Source of the DNA: Microbacterium esteraromaticum
Lineage (GTDB): Bacteria; Actinomycetota; Actinomycetes; Actinomycetales; Microbacteriaceae
DNA: 64,000 nucleotides
Direction of reading: 5' to 3'
Assembly (NCBI RefSeq): GCF_017303215.1
Contig: NZ_JAEMWU010000001.1
Span: 682,001 to 746,000, forward strand
Shown: in pieces, positions 16,158-24,347 of the stretch
Layout: each line of letters starts with the position of its first letter
Numbering within the stretch: the first letter of the stretch is position 1
Program-made: the position numbers and the translations under genes
Notes under the pieces: model-generated
The model's database searches: none
What the model was told of the DNA's origin: nothing
The model's input: the letters and a program-made list of their open reading frames with translations, nothing else

Positions 16158-17167
16158 ATGCCCGTGACCCGCCATCATCGTCGGATGCCGTTCCAACTCG
16201 TCGACCGTGCCGTCACCGTTTCACCGTTGCCCCTGCTCCTCATCGAAGAAGCGCGGATGCTCGGGCAATCTGTCTCGCGGGCGACGCACCGCCGCATCCG
16301 CAAGGGTGTGTATGTCGATGGCGCCGCCTACGATGCGCTGAAGCCCTGGGAGCGGTACGCCGTGCGGGTGCTGGCGTTCGCCCGGCGGCATCCGTCGGCG
16401 GTGCTCTGCCTCGAATCCGCGGCGGTCGTGCTCGGACTGCCGACGTTCGGCGAAGCCCGCGACATCCACGTCTACGATCCGGATCGCGCGGCATCCCGGC
16501 GCTTCGGCGACGTTGCCGTGCACACCAGCGACGATCCTCGCGCAGTGACGTCGGTCGATGGCATCCTCGTGACGACGATGACCGACACCGTCGTCTCGTC
16601 CGCGTGCTGCCGCCCGCCCAGGCCCTCGCCGTGGTCGACGCGTCGATCTCTTCCGTGCAGGGCGGCTCGCAGGCCCTGCCCGAACTGTCGGCGCGGGCGG
16701 CGTCGCAGCGCGCTCGTCGAGGCCGCGTGCACCTGCGGTGGCTCTGGGAGTTCGCCGACGGGGCCGCCGAATCGCCGACCGAAAGCGTCAGCCGGGCGGT
16801 GATCGAGTGGGCGGGCTTTCCACGGCCGGTGCTGCAGCGCACGTTCCGGTACGAGGGGCACCGCGATCGGGTCGACTTCCACTTTCCCGAATCGGATGCC
16901 ATCGGCGAGGTCGACGGGTGGGAGAAGTACGCACTGGCAGATCCGGCTGCCGCGGCGCAGCGCCTGGCTGATGAGAAGCGCCGGGAGGACCGGTTGCGGC
17001 GCTACGGGCATCCGTTCGCTCGGTGGGATCTGGCCGAGGCGTGGCGGGTGGATCCCCTTGTTCGGGCGCTGCGCGCCGCCGGCATCCGACGACCGTACGC
17101 TCCCCACTTCACGTTCCTGGCGACTCTCTCGTCATACTCCCCACGCACGGTCCGAGCCTCTCGCTGA
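16158..17167 (+). pseudogene. AbiEi-antitoxin-like / DUF559 (Vsr-like nuclease fold) gene with a frameshift
   Basis: Two overlapping frames read as one family protein of about 330 residues. The first (start at 16158, or 16185 for MPFQLVDRAV) carries an N-terminal AbiEi-like region (ATHRRIRKGVYVDG) and the conserved VLCLESAAVVLGLPTFGEA. It continues in family up to MTDTVV at 16595, then diverges. The second resumes at 16598 with VRVLPPAQALAVVDASI. A four-base loss (expected GTC GTC GAC CTC GTC CGC GTG) explains the break. The C-terminal half has HRDRVDFHFPE and GEVDGWEKY, the PD-(D/E)XK-like pattern of DUF559/Vsr-type nucleases, and is otherwise undamaged. Two copies of palindromic element B bracket it, and its TGA is the first three bases of copy 2. 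Programmed frameshifting is possible but no slippery run is evident. Confidence 0.75.
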
Positions 17168-17231
17168 GAAACCACTTCCCGTACGAAAAACCACCTCCCG
17201 CGTGATTTCTCAAACGGGAAGTGGTTTCTCA
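17165..17231. repeat. Palindromic element type B, copy 2 (67 bp)
   Basis: It starts TGAGAAACCACTTCCCG and ends ACGGGAAGTGGTTTCTCA. Inner units CGAAAAACCAC and GTGATTTCTC are more diverged than in copy 1. Its first three bases are the stop codon of the DUF559-like gene. It lies between that gene and the convergent ABC permease. Confidence 0.85.
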
Positions 17232-17260
17232 GCGGAGGGCGCGGTGCGCGCGAGCGCGGG

Positions 17261-18175
17261 TCAGCCCTTCACGGCGCCGGCGGCCAGGCCGCTGCGCCAG
17301 TAGCGCTGCAGCGTGAAGAACAGGATCACCAGCGGGATGACCCCGAGCAGCGCGCCGAGCATGACCGCGCCCTTGTCAGGCGAGAAGTAGCTCATCATGC
17401 CGTACAGGCCCAGCGTGACGGGCTTGAGCTCGGGGCTCGAGACCATCATCAGCGGCAGCAGGAAGTTGTTCCACGTGGCCACGAAGATGAACAGGAAGAT
17501 CGTCACCATGGCCGGGCTCAGCAGACGCAGCACGATCGTGAAGAAAATGCGCGCCTCACTGGCGCCGTCGATCCGTGCGGCTTCGAGCAGCTCGGTCGGA
17601 ACCGACGACTGCGCGAACACCATGCCCAGGAAGACCCCGAACGGCGAGACGGCCGACGGGATGATGATCGCCCAGATCGTGTTGGTCAACCCGAGCGCAC
17701 TGAACTCGATGTACAGCGGCACGGTGAGCAGCGCCACCGGCAGCAGCAGGCCGGCCATGATGACGCCGACCGCGATCTTCTTGCCAGGGAACGCGAACTT
17801 CGCGATCGCGTAGCCGGCCATCACGGCAAACAGCGTGCCGATCACGCCGGCGCTGACCGAGTACAGGATCGAGTTGGCCACCCAGCGCCAGAACAGGCCC
17901 TGGGTCCAGCCCATGAGGCTGTCGTAGTTGGTGTGCAGGTTCCAGTCGGCGAACCAGAACCCGAACGACGAGGTGAGGTCGGCGTTGTCCTTGGTGGAGG
18001 CGACGATCAGCCAGAACACCGGTACCAGGAAGTACAGCATTGCCACGACGAGGACGATGACGCCGAGCGTGCGGGCCAGCGGCGTCGGCGCGATCGAGCG
18101 GGGCGGCTCATCGGCACCGCGGGGCTTGCGTGCGCGACGGGGAACGGTTGTGAGAGTCGTGGATGCCATGATCAT
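17261..18175 (-). CDS. Carbohydrate ABC transporter permease, MalG type
   Basis: A 304-residue permease with six membrane helices and the ATPase-contact EAA loop EAARIDGASEARIFFTIVLR. MalG-family features include PVFWLIVASTKD after helix 1 and the C-terminal LQRYWRSGLAAGAVKG. It would pair with the MalF-type permease encoded just upstream, whose stop overlaps this ATG by four bases. An alternative ATG two codons later has slightly better spacing from AGGGAG. No ATPase gene is present, so the importer probably uses a shared MsmK/MsiK-type ATPase coded elsewhere, as is common in actinobacteria. Confidence 0.9.
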   Translation of the reverse strand: MIMASTTLTTVPRRARKPRGADEPPRSIAPTPLARTLGVIVLVVAMLYFLVPVFWLIVASTKDNADLTSSFGFWFADWNLHTNYDSLMGWTQGLFWRWVANSILYSVSAGVIGTLFAVMAGYAIAKFAFPGKKIAVGVIMAGLLLPVALLTVPLYIEFSALGLTNTIWAIIIPSAVSPFGVFLGMVFAQSSVPTELLEAARIDGASEARIFFTIVLRLLSPAMVTIFLFIFVATWNNFLLPLMMVSSPELKPVTLGLYGMMSYFSPDKGAVMLGALLGVIPLVILFFTLQRYWRSGLAAGAVKG

Positions 18176-19155
18176 GCATCTCCCTTACGGCGCTGCAGCA
18201 GCGCGTAGACGATTGCGAGCGCACCGGCGATGACGGCCATCAGCAGGGAGTAGGCCGAGGCGGGGCCGCTGCCCGAGGGCGAGATCTCACCCATCATCGA
18301 GTTGTACGTGAGCATCATGGGCGTGAAGTCCTTGCCCATCCATGAGTTGGCGCCCTCCATGATCACCGGTTCGTTGAAGAGCTGGATCGTGCCGATGATC
18401 GACAGCAGCACGGCCAGCAGCGCGGCACCGCGCACCATCGGCACCTTGATGCGCGTGGCGATCTGAAAGCCGGTGGCGCCGTCGAGCCGGGCGGCCTCAT
18501 ACAGGTCGCGCGGGATCGCCTGGAGCGCCGACAGGAAGATCAGCATGTTGTAGCCGGTGTACGCCCACGTGGTCATGTTCGCCATCGACAGCAGGATCGT
18601 GCTCGGCGCCATGAAGTCGGTGCCGGCGGGCAGGTAGTCCATGAATGGCGACACCTCTGGCGTGTACAGGTACAGCCAGATCATCGCGGCGATCACGCCC
18701 GGCACGGCGTAGGGCAGGAAGAACGACAGTCGGAACAGCGCCGGCCGACGCACGATGAACGAGTCCAGCAGCAGCGCCAGGGCCAGCGCCACGATGATCA
18801 TCACCGGGATCTGGAACGCCGCGTAGAGCACGACGCGGCCCATGCCGATCCAGAAGGCGCTGTTGCCGATAGCAAGGGCGAAGTTATCGAAGCCGACGAA
18901 GGTGTCGACCAGTTCGCCGCCGCCGTAGAGCCCTCCGCCGGCGGGCATCTGGCTGTAGAACGCCGAGCGGATCGAGACGATGATCGGCACGAGGAAGACG
19001 ACCGCGAACAGGATCGCGAAGGGCAGCAGGAACAGCCAGCCCGTGAGTCCTTCACGACGGATGCCCTTGCCTCGTCGTCTGCGCGGATGGAGGGTATCCG
19101 GGTTTCCGCCGGGCTGCGGCCCGGCGTTGCGCGTAGCACTGAGGGTAACGGTCAC
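18172..19155 (-). CDS. Carbohydrate ABC transporter permease, MalF type
   Basis: A 327-residue permease with six membrane helices. The EAA loop reads YEAARLDGATGFQIATRIKV, and WLFLLPFAILFAVVFLVPI is helix 1. I start it at the GTG at 19155, which has AAGGA ten bases upstream. The frame is open to an ATG at 19224, but that longer start would put a perfect 14-bp hairpin (19182-19217) inside the coding region. It is coupled to the MalG-type gene and lies downstream of the sugar-binding protein. The sugar is probably a galactoside, from the shared operator with GH35; this is inference. Confidence 0.85.
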   Translation of the reverse strand: MTVTLSATRNAGPQPGGNPDTLHPRRRRGKGIRREGLTGWLFLLPFAILFAVVFLVPIIVSIRSAFYSQMPAGGGLYGGGELVDTFVGFDNFALAIGNSAFWIGMGRVVLYAAFQIPVMIIVALALALLLDSFIVRRPALFRLSFFLPYAVPGVIAAMIWLYLYTPEVSPFMDYLPAGTDFMAPSTILLSMANMTTWAYTGYNMLIFLSALQAIPRDLYEAARLDGATGFQIATRIKVPMVRGAALLAVLLSIIGTIQLFNEPVIMEGANSWMGKDFTPMMLTYNSMMGEISPSGSGPASAYSLLMAVIAGALAIVYALLQRRKGDA

Positions 19156-19181
19156 GGCTGGTGCGTCCTTACTGCTCACAG

Positions 19182-19217
19182 CGACGGCGGAGGGCCCGGG
19201 GGTGCCCTCCGCCGTCG
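19182..19217 (-). terminator. Strong hairpin between sugar-binding protein and permease genes
   Basis: CGACGGCGGAGGGC (19182-19195) pairs perfectly with GCCCTCCGCCGTCG (19204-19217) around an eight-base loop. There is no U-run, so it is best read as a partial terminator or mRNA-stabilising stem. Such a stem would leave the binding protein more abundant than the permeases. Confidence 0.6.
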
Positions 19218-19243
19218 GCATCATGTGTTGTCGCGATTCGCGA

Positions 19244-20554
19244 TCAGTCGGCGACCGGAAGGCCGAGGTCGGTCAGCGCGGTCACGGCGCTGTCCTGAGC
19301 TGTGGCGAAGATGTCGGCGACCTGAGCGCCGCCCGTGGCTGCCGCGGCGGCCGTCTCGTTCATCTTCGACAGCGTCGAGAAGCCGGGGGCGTACGGGAAG
19401 TCCGGGTTCATGTTGGCCGTGGCGGTGGCGAGCTCGGCCATGACGTCCTGGCCACCGAACTGGCGGAGCATCTTCTCGGGCGTCTTCACCTCGCCCTGGG
19501 CGGCGACCACCAGGCCCTGCGAGGCGAGGTCATCGATCTGGGTGTTGAACCAGTCGTTGAACTGCATGGCCTCGGCCGGGTACTCGCAGCCCTTGAGCAC
19601 GGCGACGCCCGAGCCGCCGTCGGGGCCGCTGAGCGCTCCGGCGCCGAAGTCGGGCAGCTGTGCGACGCGCCAGGTGCCTTCGGCGTCGGTGCCGTCGAGC
19701 GAGTCGAGCAGGAAGCCGGCCTCCCAGGCCGCGCCGATGTGGCCGATCAGCGTGCCGTCGTTCAGGGCAGCGGTGAAGGCTTCGCCCCAGCGCTCGGTGG
19801 CCAGGGTCTGGTCGTTGTCGAGGAGGTCCTGCCAGAAGGCGGCGACCGTCTCGGAGCCCGCACCCTGGGCGTTGACGGTCCACGCGTCGCCCTCGGTGCC
19901 GAACCAGGTGTTGCCGGCCGCGGCCGACTGCGCGGCGAGCCAGTTGTGGGCCTCATCGGGGGTGAAGGCGGTGGCGTACTTGCCGGCCGCCGCTGCCGTT
20001 GCCGAACCGGCGGTGAGCTCGTCGACGGTGGTCGGCACGTCGAGACCGAGCTCGGCGAAGGCGGCCTCGTCGTAGAAGTAGACCAGGGGGCCCACGTCCT
20101 GCGGAAGGCCGACGATGGCGTCGCCGACGCGCATGCCGCTGAAGGCTCCTGCCGAGTAGTTGTCCTCGTACGTGGTCGCCTCGTCCGCGACGTCTTCGAG
20201 CAGGCCCTTGACGAACAGCTGCGGCACCTCGGAGTACCCGGTCTGCGCCAGGCAGGCGGCGTTCCCGGCCTTGACGTCGGTCTCGAGCTTGAGGATCATG
20301 TCGGTCGCCGCGCCGTCGAACTTCGTGGTCTTGACCTGGATGTTCGGGTTCTCGTCGTTCCAGCGCTGGACGATCTCGTTGACGGACGTCATGCCCTCGC
20401 CGTCGGGCAGGCGGTGCATGTACTCGATCGTGATCGGCTCGTCGCCGGCGGATGCGCCGCCGGATTCGCTGCTGCACGCGGCCAGGCCGAAGGCGGACAG
20501 AGCGCCGACCGTGACGACGGCGGCGGTGCGGGTGATTCGAGACATGGATGCCAT
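19244..20554 (-). CDS. Carbohydrate ABC transporter substrate-binding lipoprotein
   Basis: A 436-residue extracellular solute-binding protein (family 1). The ATG at 20554 follows GGAGAG at seven bases; the longer open frame to 20623 adds a non-signal-like Pro-rich stretch. The signal peptide ends in the lipobox LAAC (Cys27) followed by SSESGG. Features include EPITIEYMHRLPDGEGMTSV, then NEIVQRWNDENPNIQVKT, and the C-terminal MNPDFPYAPGFSTLSKMNE. It delivers a mono- or oligosaccharide to the two downstream permeases. A LacI-type operator lies upstream. Confidence 0.9.
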   Translation of the reverse strand: MASMSRITRTAAVVTVGALSAFGLAACSSESGGASAGDEPITIEYMHRLPDGEGMTSVNEIVQRWNDENPNIQVKTTKFDGAATDMILKLETDVKAGNAACLAQTGYSEVPQLFVKGLLEDVADEATTYEDNYSAGAFSGMRVGDAIVGLPQDVGPLVYFYDEAAFAELGLDVPTTVDELTAGSATAAAAGKYATAFTPDEAHNWLAAQSAAAGNTWFGTEGDAWTVNAQGAGSETVAAFWQDLLDNDQTLATERWGEAFTAALNDGTLIGHIGAAWEAGFLLDSLDGTDAEGTWRVAQLPDFGAGALSGPDGGSGVAVLKGCEYPAEAMQFNDWFNTQIDDLASQGLVVAAQGEVKTPEKMLRQFGGQDVMAELATATANMNPDFPYAPGFSTLSKMNETAAAAATGGAQVADIFATAQDSAVTALTDLGLPVAD

Positions 20555-20625
20555 TGCTGTGCTCTCCGGTGAGTGCGTAGGGGTAGGGGCGGATGCGCCC
20601 GCGCGCGGGGCCTCCGTGGTCATTT

Positions 20626-20650
20626 AAACACCAGAGTGTTTGCGCTCACA
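20626..20650 (-). promoter_or_regulatory. LacI-type operator of the sugar ABC operon
   Basis: TGTTTGCGCTCACA (20637-20650) is the reverse complement of TGTGAGCGCAAACA, which matches the GH35 operator at 13 of 14 positions. Overlapping it is the palindrome AAACAC-CAGA-GTGTTT (20626-20641). On the minus strand a CATACAT, possibly a -10, lies just upstream at 20664-20670. The shared site suggests one LacI repressor for both loci. Confidence 0.55.
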
Positions 20651-20819
20651 AACCGAGATGTATGGGGAAAACCCACCTACCAGAAGTTTCTAGGTAACGC
20701 TCACATCGAATCTTCAGCGTCGGGATCTGAGGTGGCGCGTGCGCGGAATAGGGCACCTGTCCGATGCGTCGGGCGTGCCTCAGCGAGGAACGTGGACAGC
20801 GTCGTCGAGAGGAGCAACC

Positions 20820-21071
20820 ATGTACGACACGATCTATCTGCACCAGCGCGTGGCGACGATCGACAGCGAGCGACGCGACGTGTTGCTGGAGCGGGCCCGC
20901 ATCGCACGCGAGCACCCCGAGCGGATCGCGCCGCGTCGCACCTTCGTGCGTCGCCTGCTGCGGGGCTCGTTCGCGCCCGGCAAGGCAACCGCCGACGCGA
21001 CCGTAGCCGCGCCCGCCGTGATCGACGCGCGCGCGTGCGCGACCGGCCGCGCCGCCGCTGAGGCCCTATGA
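20820..21071 (+). CDS. Small hypothetical protein coupled to the LAL regulator
   Basis: An 83-residue, Arg- and Ala-rich basic protein with no membrane segment and no family I recognise. The N-terminal half (IDSERRDVLLERARIAREHP) looks helical; a second basic helix, FVRRLLRGSF, follows. The ATG has a good GAGAGGAGC ribosome site. Its stop overlaps the ATG of the large regulator (ATGA), so the two are translated together. A DNA- or RNA-contacting accessory role would be a guess. Confidence 0.6.
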   Translation: MYDTIYLHQRVATIDSERRDVLLERARIAREHPERIAPRRTFVRRLLRGSFAPGKATADATVAAPAVIDARACATGRAAAEAL

Positions 21072-23995
21072 GCTCGTCGGAAAGGGTCCGCGGTGTCGGC
21101 GCTCGGTGGCACGATGAACTCATGGCCGTCATCGCACCGAGCGCCGACATGGTGGGCCGCGACGCCGAATCGCGCCGACTCGACGCCGCCCTGCAGCGCG
21201 CGCGCAGTGGAGCGGGCGGCGCGGTGCTGGTCTCTGGTGAGGCGGGCATTGGCAAGAGCCGTCTTCTGCGGGAGTTCCGTGGCCGGTGGGACGGCGACCT
21301 CGACGTCGTGATCGGCTGGTGTCTGGACTCGGGGGTCGCGCCCTCGCCGTACGGGCCGCTTCCGGGCATCCTGCGGGGAGTCCTCGAGGCTCTCGGCGAT
21401 CCGACGGCGGCGGCGGCAGGGCCGGCGCGAGCCGCGTTGCGGCTGCTGCTACCCGAACTGGGTGACGGCCCGATCGACCGTGCTCAGACCTCGCCCGAGG
21501 CCCTGCGCGAGGCGATCGTCACGCTCTTCGAGGCTGCCGCGGCGGTCAGGCCGGTCGTGGTGATCGTCGAGGACCTGCACTGGGCCGACGACGCCACCCT
21601 GGCGATGCTCTCGTACCTGCTGCGCGCGCTCGCCGATGCGCGGGTGCTGTTCGTGCTGACCTGTCGCGTCGACGAGGTGCGTCGGGGGTCGGCCGTGCGG
21701 GCGTTCCTCGCCGAGGTCGAGCGTGCGCGGCTGATGGAGCGGGTCGCGCTGCAACGGCTCACCGATGTCGAAGTGCGCACGCTCGTCGAGGCCCTCGTCG
21801 GTCCCATCGACGATGGCGTGTTCGAACGGGTGCAGGAGCGGGCCGAAGGTGTGCCGTTCTTCGTCGAGGAGCTCTCGTGCAACGCCATCGGGCCGATTCC
21901 CGAGACGTTGCGCGAGGTGCTGTTGGCCCGATACGACGCGCTCGGCGATGATGCACAGCGAGTGGTGCGCACGGTGTCGGGGTCGGACGCCCCGATCGAC
22001 CATGATCTGCTCACGACCCTGGCCGAACTGCCCGATGACAGGCTCGATGAGGGCATCCGAGAAGCGGCGAACATGGCGATCCTCGCGGTGCGTGCCGACG
22101 ACACATACGGTTTCCGGCACGCGCTGCTGCGCGAGGCGGTGCATGAGGACCTGCTGCCCGGCGAACGTGCGCGGCTGCACCGCGCCTTCGCCGAGGTGCT
22201 CGAGCGACGCGTGCAGGAGGGCAGCGGATGCCAGGAATCCGCGCTCGCGTACCACTGGCACCAGGCGCGTGACCCGCGCCGTGCGCTGATCGCGGCTATC
22301 GGTGCGATGGAGCGCTCGCGGAGCAGCTTCGCCTTCTCGACGGCGGCGCGCTACGGCGAACTCGCCCTGGATCTGTGGGACCAGGTGCCCGACGCGGGCG
22401 AGGCGACCGGCATCGATCACATCGCCCTGCTGGCGCGCCTTGGGTCGATCCTGCGCAACGCCGGAGACGGTGATCGCGCGCTGATGGTGGTGAACATCGC
22501 CCTCGACGAGGTCGACGCGCAGACGGTCGACCCCGGAGTGCTCGTGCGCCTGCTGCGTGACCGGAGCATGTATCTCACCAGCCTCGGCAAGCCTCAGCAG
22601 ATCGAGGCGCTGCAGCAGGCGCTGTCCGAGTACGAGGCCCGCGCCGTCGACGAACCCCGCCTTCATGCGCTGCTTCTCACGTTGCTCGCCGCCCGGTACA
22701 TGATCGTCGGTCGACTCGAAGAGGCCGTGCGGCTGGCCGATGAGGCATTCGGTGTTGCTGAGCGCGCCGGCGACGAGGTGCGGATGTCGATGGCGGCGAA
22801 CGTGCGGGGTAACAGTCGCGTGCACCTTGGTGATGTCGATACGGGGCTGGCCGACTTCCGGCTCGCCTGGAGTCTCGCGTCGAACCTTGAGGCGCAGCTG
22901 CGCTACCGGGTCAACTTCTCGGACACGCTGACCAATCTGGGGCGCTTCGACGAGGCTGTGAGGCTCGCCCAGGGTGGGGTCGAAGACGCCCGCCGCTTCG
23001 GTGTCGAGCGCACGAGCGGCTCGATCCTCACCCAGAACCGTGCCGAGCCCCTGCTCGAACTCGGTGACATCGCGCGCGTCGAGCAACTGCTTGCCGCCGA
23101 TCTCACTCTGCGCACGCATCGGATCTTCCGCACGTACACGACGGCCACCCGTGTGCGGGCACTCGCGTGGCGCGGGCGGTTCGCCGAGGCTGATCTGCTG
23201 CTCGACGAGTGGCGTCCTCATATGCATCAGATCGCCGAGTCGGAGCGGCAGGTGCGCTATTCGCTGTGGCGCACCGAACTCGATCTGACCCTGGCGCGTG
23301 GGGACGTGTCAGGTGCCGTGCGCACTCTCGAGCAGATCCTCGCCGACACCGGTGCCGATCTCGGTCAGAAGCCGCGGCTGCTGCTCGAAGGGGGTCGTGC
23401 AGTGAGCGGGCTGCGCGCCCAGGGGGACGAGGCGGCGGCTCTCGTGCTGGCGGAGCGTACGAGGGCATCGTGGGAGCACCTGCCCGCCGCGTTGCGTCCG
23501 CGCACCTGGTGCAAGGTGCTGGATGCCCTGCTCTCCGGCGCTCCTGAGGCGTGGCGCGCGGCGATGGCCGCCGCCGACAGTGACGACGTGCCGGTGCTCT
23601 TCCAGACGGTCGCGCGCATCGAGCTCGCCCGCGCGCTGATCGTCACGGGTGATCGTCCCGCTCGTCTCGAGGCATCCGCCCTGCTCGTCGACGCCGAGGA
23701 GCGAGCGGTCGGGTACGGGCACGCGGGCCTGAAGCGCGAGGCGGCTGCACTCGCCGAGGCGGCCGGGCTCACCGACGCTGCCGCCTCGGGGCTTGCGGCA
23801 CTCACCGCGCGCGAGAACCAGGTGTTCGCCCTGGTGGCCGAGGGGCTCAGCAATCGGCAGATCGGTGAGCGTCTCTTCATCAGCGTGAAGACCGTGAGCG
23901 TGCATGTGTCGGCGGTGCTGCGCAAGCTCGGCGCTGCGACGCGCACCGAGGCGGCTGCGCGCTACCGCAGTGAGGGTGCGCCGGCCGAGCGCTAG
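21068..23995 (+). CDS. Large ATP-binding LuxR-family regulator (LAL type)
   Basis: A 975-residue protein of the LAL/MalT-like class. The N-terminal AAA-type ATPase has Walker A SGEAGIGKS (56-64) and Walker B VVVIVEDLHWAD. A long helical repeat region of TPR-like segments occupies the middle. The LuxR helix-turn-helix lies at the end, LTARENQVFALVAEGLSNRQ then IGERLFISVKTVSVHVSAVL. It starts at the ATG overlapping the previous stop; a second ATG 18 codons later (MAVIAPSADMVGRD) is an alternative. LAL proteins activate transcription in response to small ligands or partner proteins; targets here are unknown. The copper operon follows on the same strand but has its own operators. Confidence 0.88.
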   Translation: MSSSERVRGVGARWHDELMAVIAPSADMVGRDAESRRLDAALQRARSGAGGAVLVSGEAGIGKSRLLREFRGRWDGDLDVVIGWCLDSGVAPSPYGPLPGILRGVLEALGDPTAAAAGPARAALRLLLPELGDGPIDRAQTSPEALREAIVTLFEAAAAVRPVVVIVEDLHWADDATLAMLSYLLRALADARVLFVLTCRVDEVRRGSAVRAFLAEVERARLMERVALQRLTDVEVRTLVEALVGPIDDGVFERVQERAEGVPFFVEELSCNAIGPIPETLREVLLARYDALGDDAQRVVRTVSGSDAPIDHDLLTTLAELPDDRLDEGIREAANMAILAVRADDTYGFRHALLREAVHEDLLPGERARLHRAFAEVLERRVQEGSGCQESALAYHWHQARDPRRALIAAIGAMERSRSSFAFSTAARYGELALDLWDQVPDAGEATGIDHIALLARLGSILRNAGDGDRALMVVNIALDEVDAQTVDPGVLVRLLRDRSMYLTSLGKPQQIEALQQALSEYEARAVDEPRLHALLLTLLAARYMIVGRLEEAVRLADEAFGVAERAGDEVRMSMAANVRGNSRVHLGDVDTGLADFRLAWSLASNLEAQLRYRVNFSDTLTNLGRFDEAVRLAQGGVEDARRFGVERTSGSILTQNRAEPLLELGDIARVEQLLAADLTLRTHRIFRTYTTATRVRALAWRGRFAEADLLLDEWRPHMHQIAESERQVRYSLWRTELDLTLARGDVSGAVRTLEQILADTGADLGQKPRLLLEGGRAVSGLRAQGDEAAALVLAERTRASWEHLPAALRPRTWCKVLDALLSGAPEAWRAAMAAADSDDVPVLFQTVARIELARALIVTGDRPARLEASALLVDAEERAVGYGHAGLKREAAALAEAAGLTDAAASGLAALTARENQVFALVAEGLSNRQIGERLFISVKTVSVHVSAVLRKLGAATRTEAAARYRSEGAPAER

Positions 23996-24027
23996 CATCC
24001 GATTTTCGGATCCGCACCCCTCTGGGA

Positions 24028-24081
24028 ATACCCCAGGGGGGTATCTTGTAGTACCGTGGTGGAGGTACCCCCAGGGGGTAC
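24028..24081 (+). promoter_or_regulatory. Two CsoR-type copper operators upstream of copZ
   Basis: ATACCCCAGGGGGGTAT (24028-24044) and GTACCCCCAGGGGGTAC (24065-24081) are near-perfect palindromes of the TACCCC-GGGGTA type bound by the copper-sensing repressor CsoR. They flank the likely promoter of copZ-copA-copB. No csoR gene is seen in the window, so the regulator would act from elsewhere. Confidence 0.75.
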
Positions 24082-24100
24082 TCGAATCGAAGGAGAGAAC

Positions 24101-24310
24101 ATGACCACCACCGAGTTCCAGATCACCGGGATGACCTGCGGCCACTGCGAGATGTCCGTGCGCGAGGAAGTCACCCAGGTTGCCGGCATCGACAGCGTCG
24201 ACGTCAGCCACACCACCGGTCGCCTCGTCGTCACCTCCGCAGCCCCCGTCGACGAAGCCGCCGTCATCGCCGCCGTCGACGAAGCGGGCTATCGGGCCGT
24301 CTCGGCCTGA
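24101..24310 (+). CDS. copZ: Copper chaperone, CopZ-like heavy-metal-associated domain protein
   Basis: A 69-residue single HMA domain with the metal-binding motif GMTCGHC (Cys13 and Cys16) and the usual ferredoxin-like pattern. It binds Cu(I) in the cytosol and delivers it to the P-type ATPase encoded downstream. The ATG follows GAAGGAGAG. It is the first gene of the copper operon behind two CsoR-type palindromes. Confidence 0.9.
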   Translation: MTTTEFQITGMTCGHCEMSVREEVTQVAGIDSVDVSHTTGRLVVTSAAPVDEAAVIAAVDEAGYRAVSA

Positions 24311-24347
24311 CCCGCAGCATCTGCCCACCCCCACCGTCAGGAGCATC

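Noticed and set aside
15992..17231. Type B palindromes as ordinary rho-independent terminators
   Set aside because: No T-run follows, the same sequence recurs at exact length 25 kb away in a tandem gap, and related elements lie inside coding regions.
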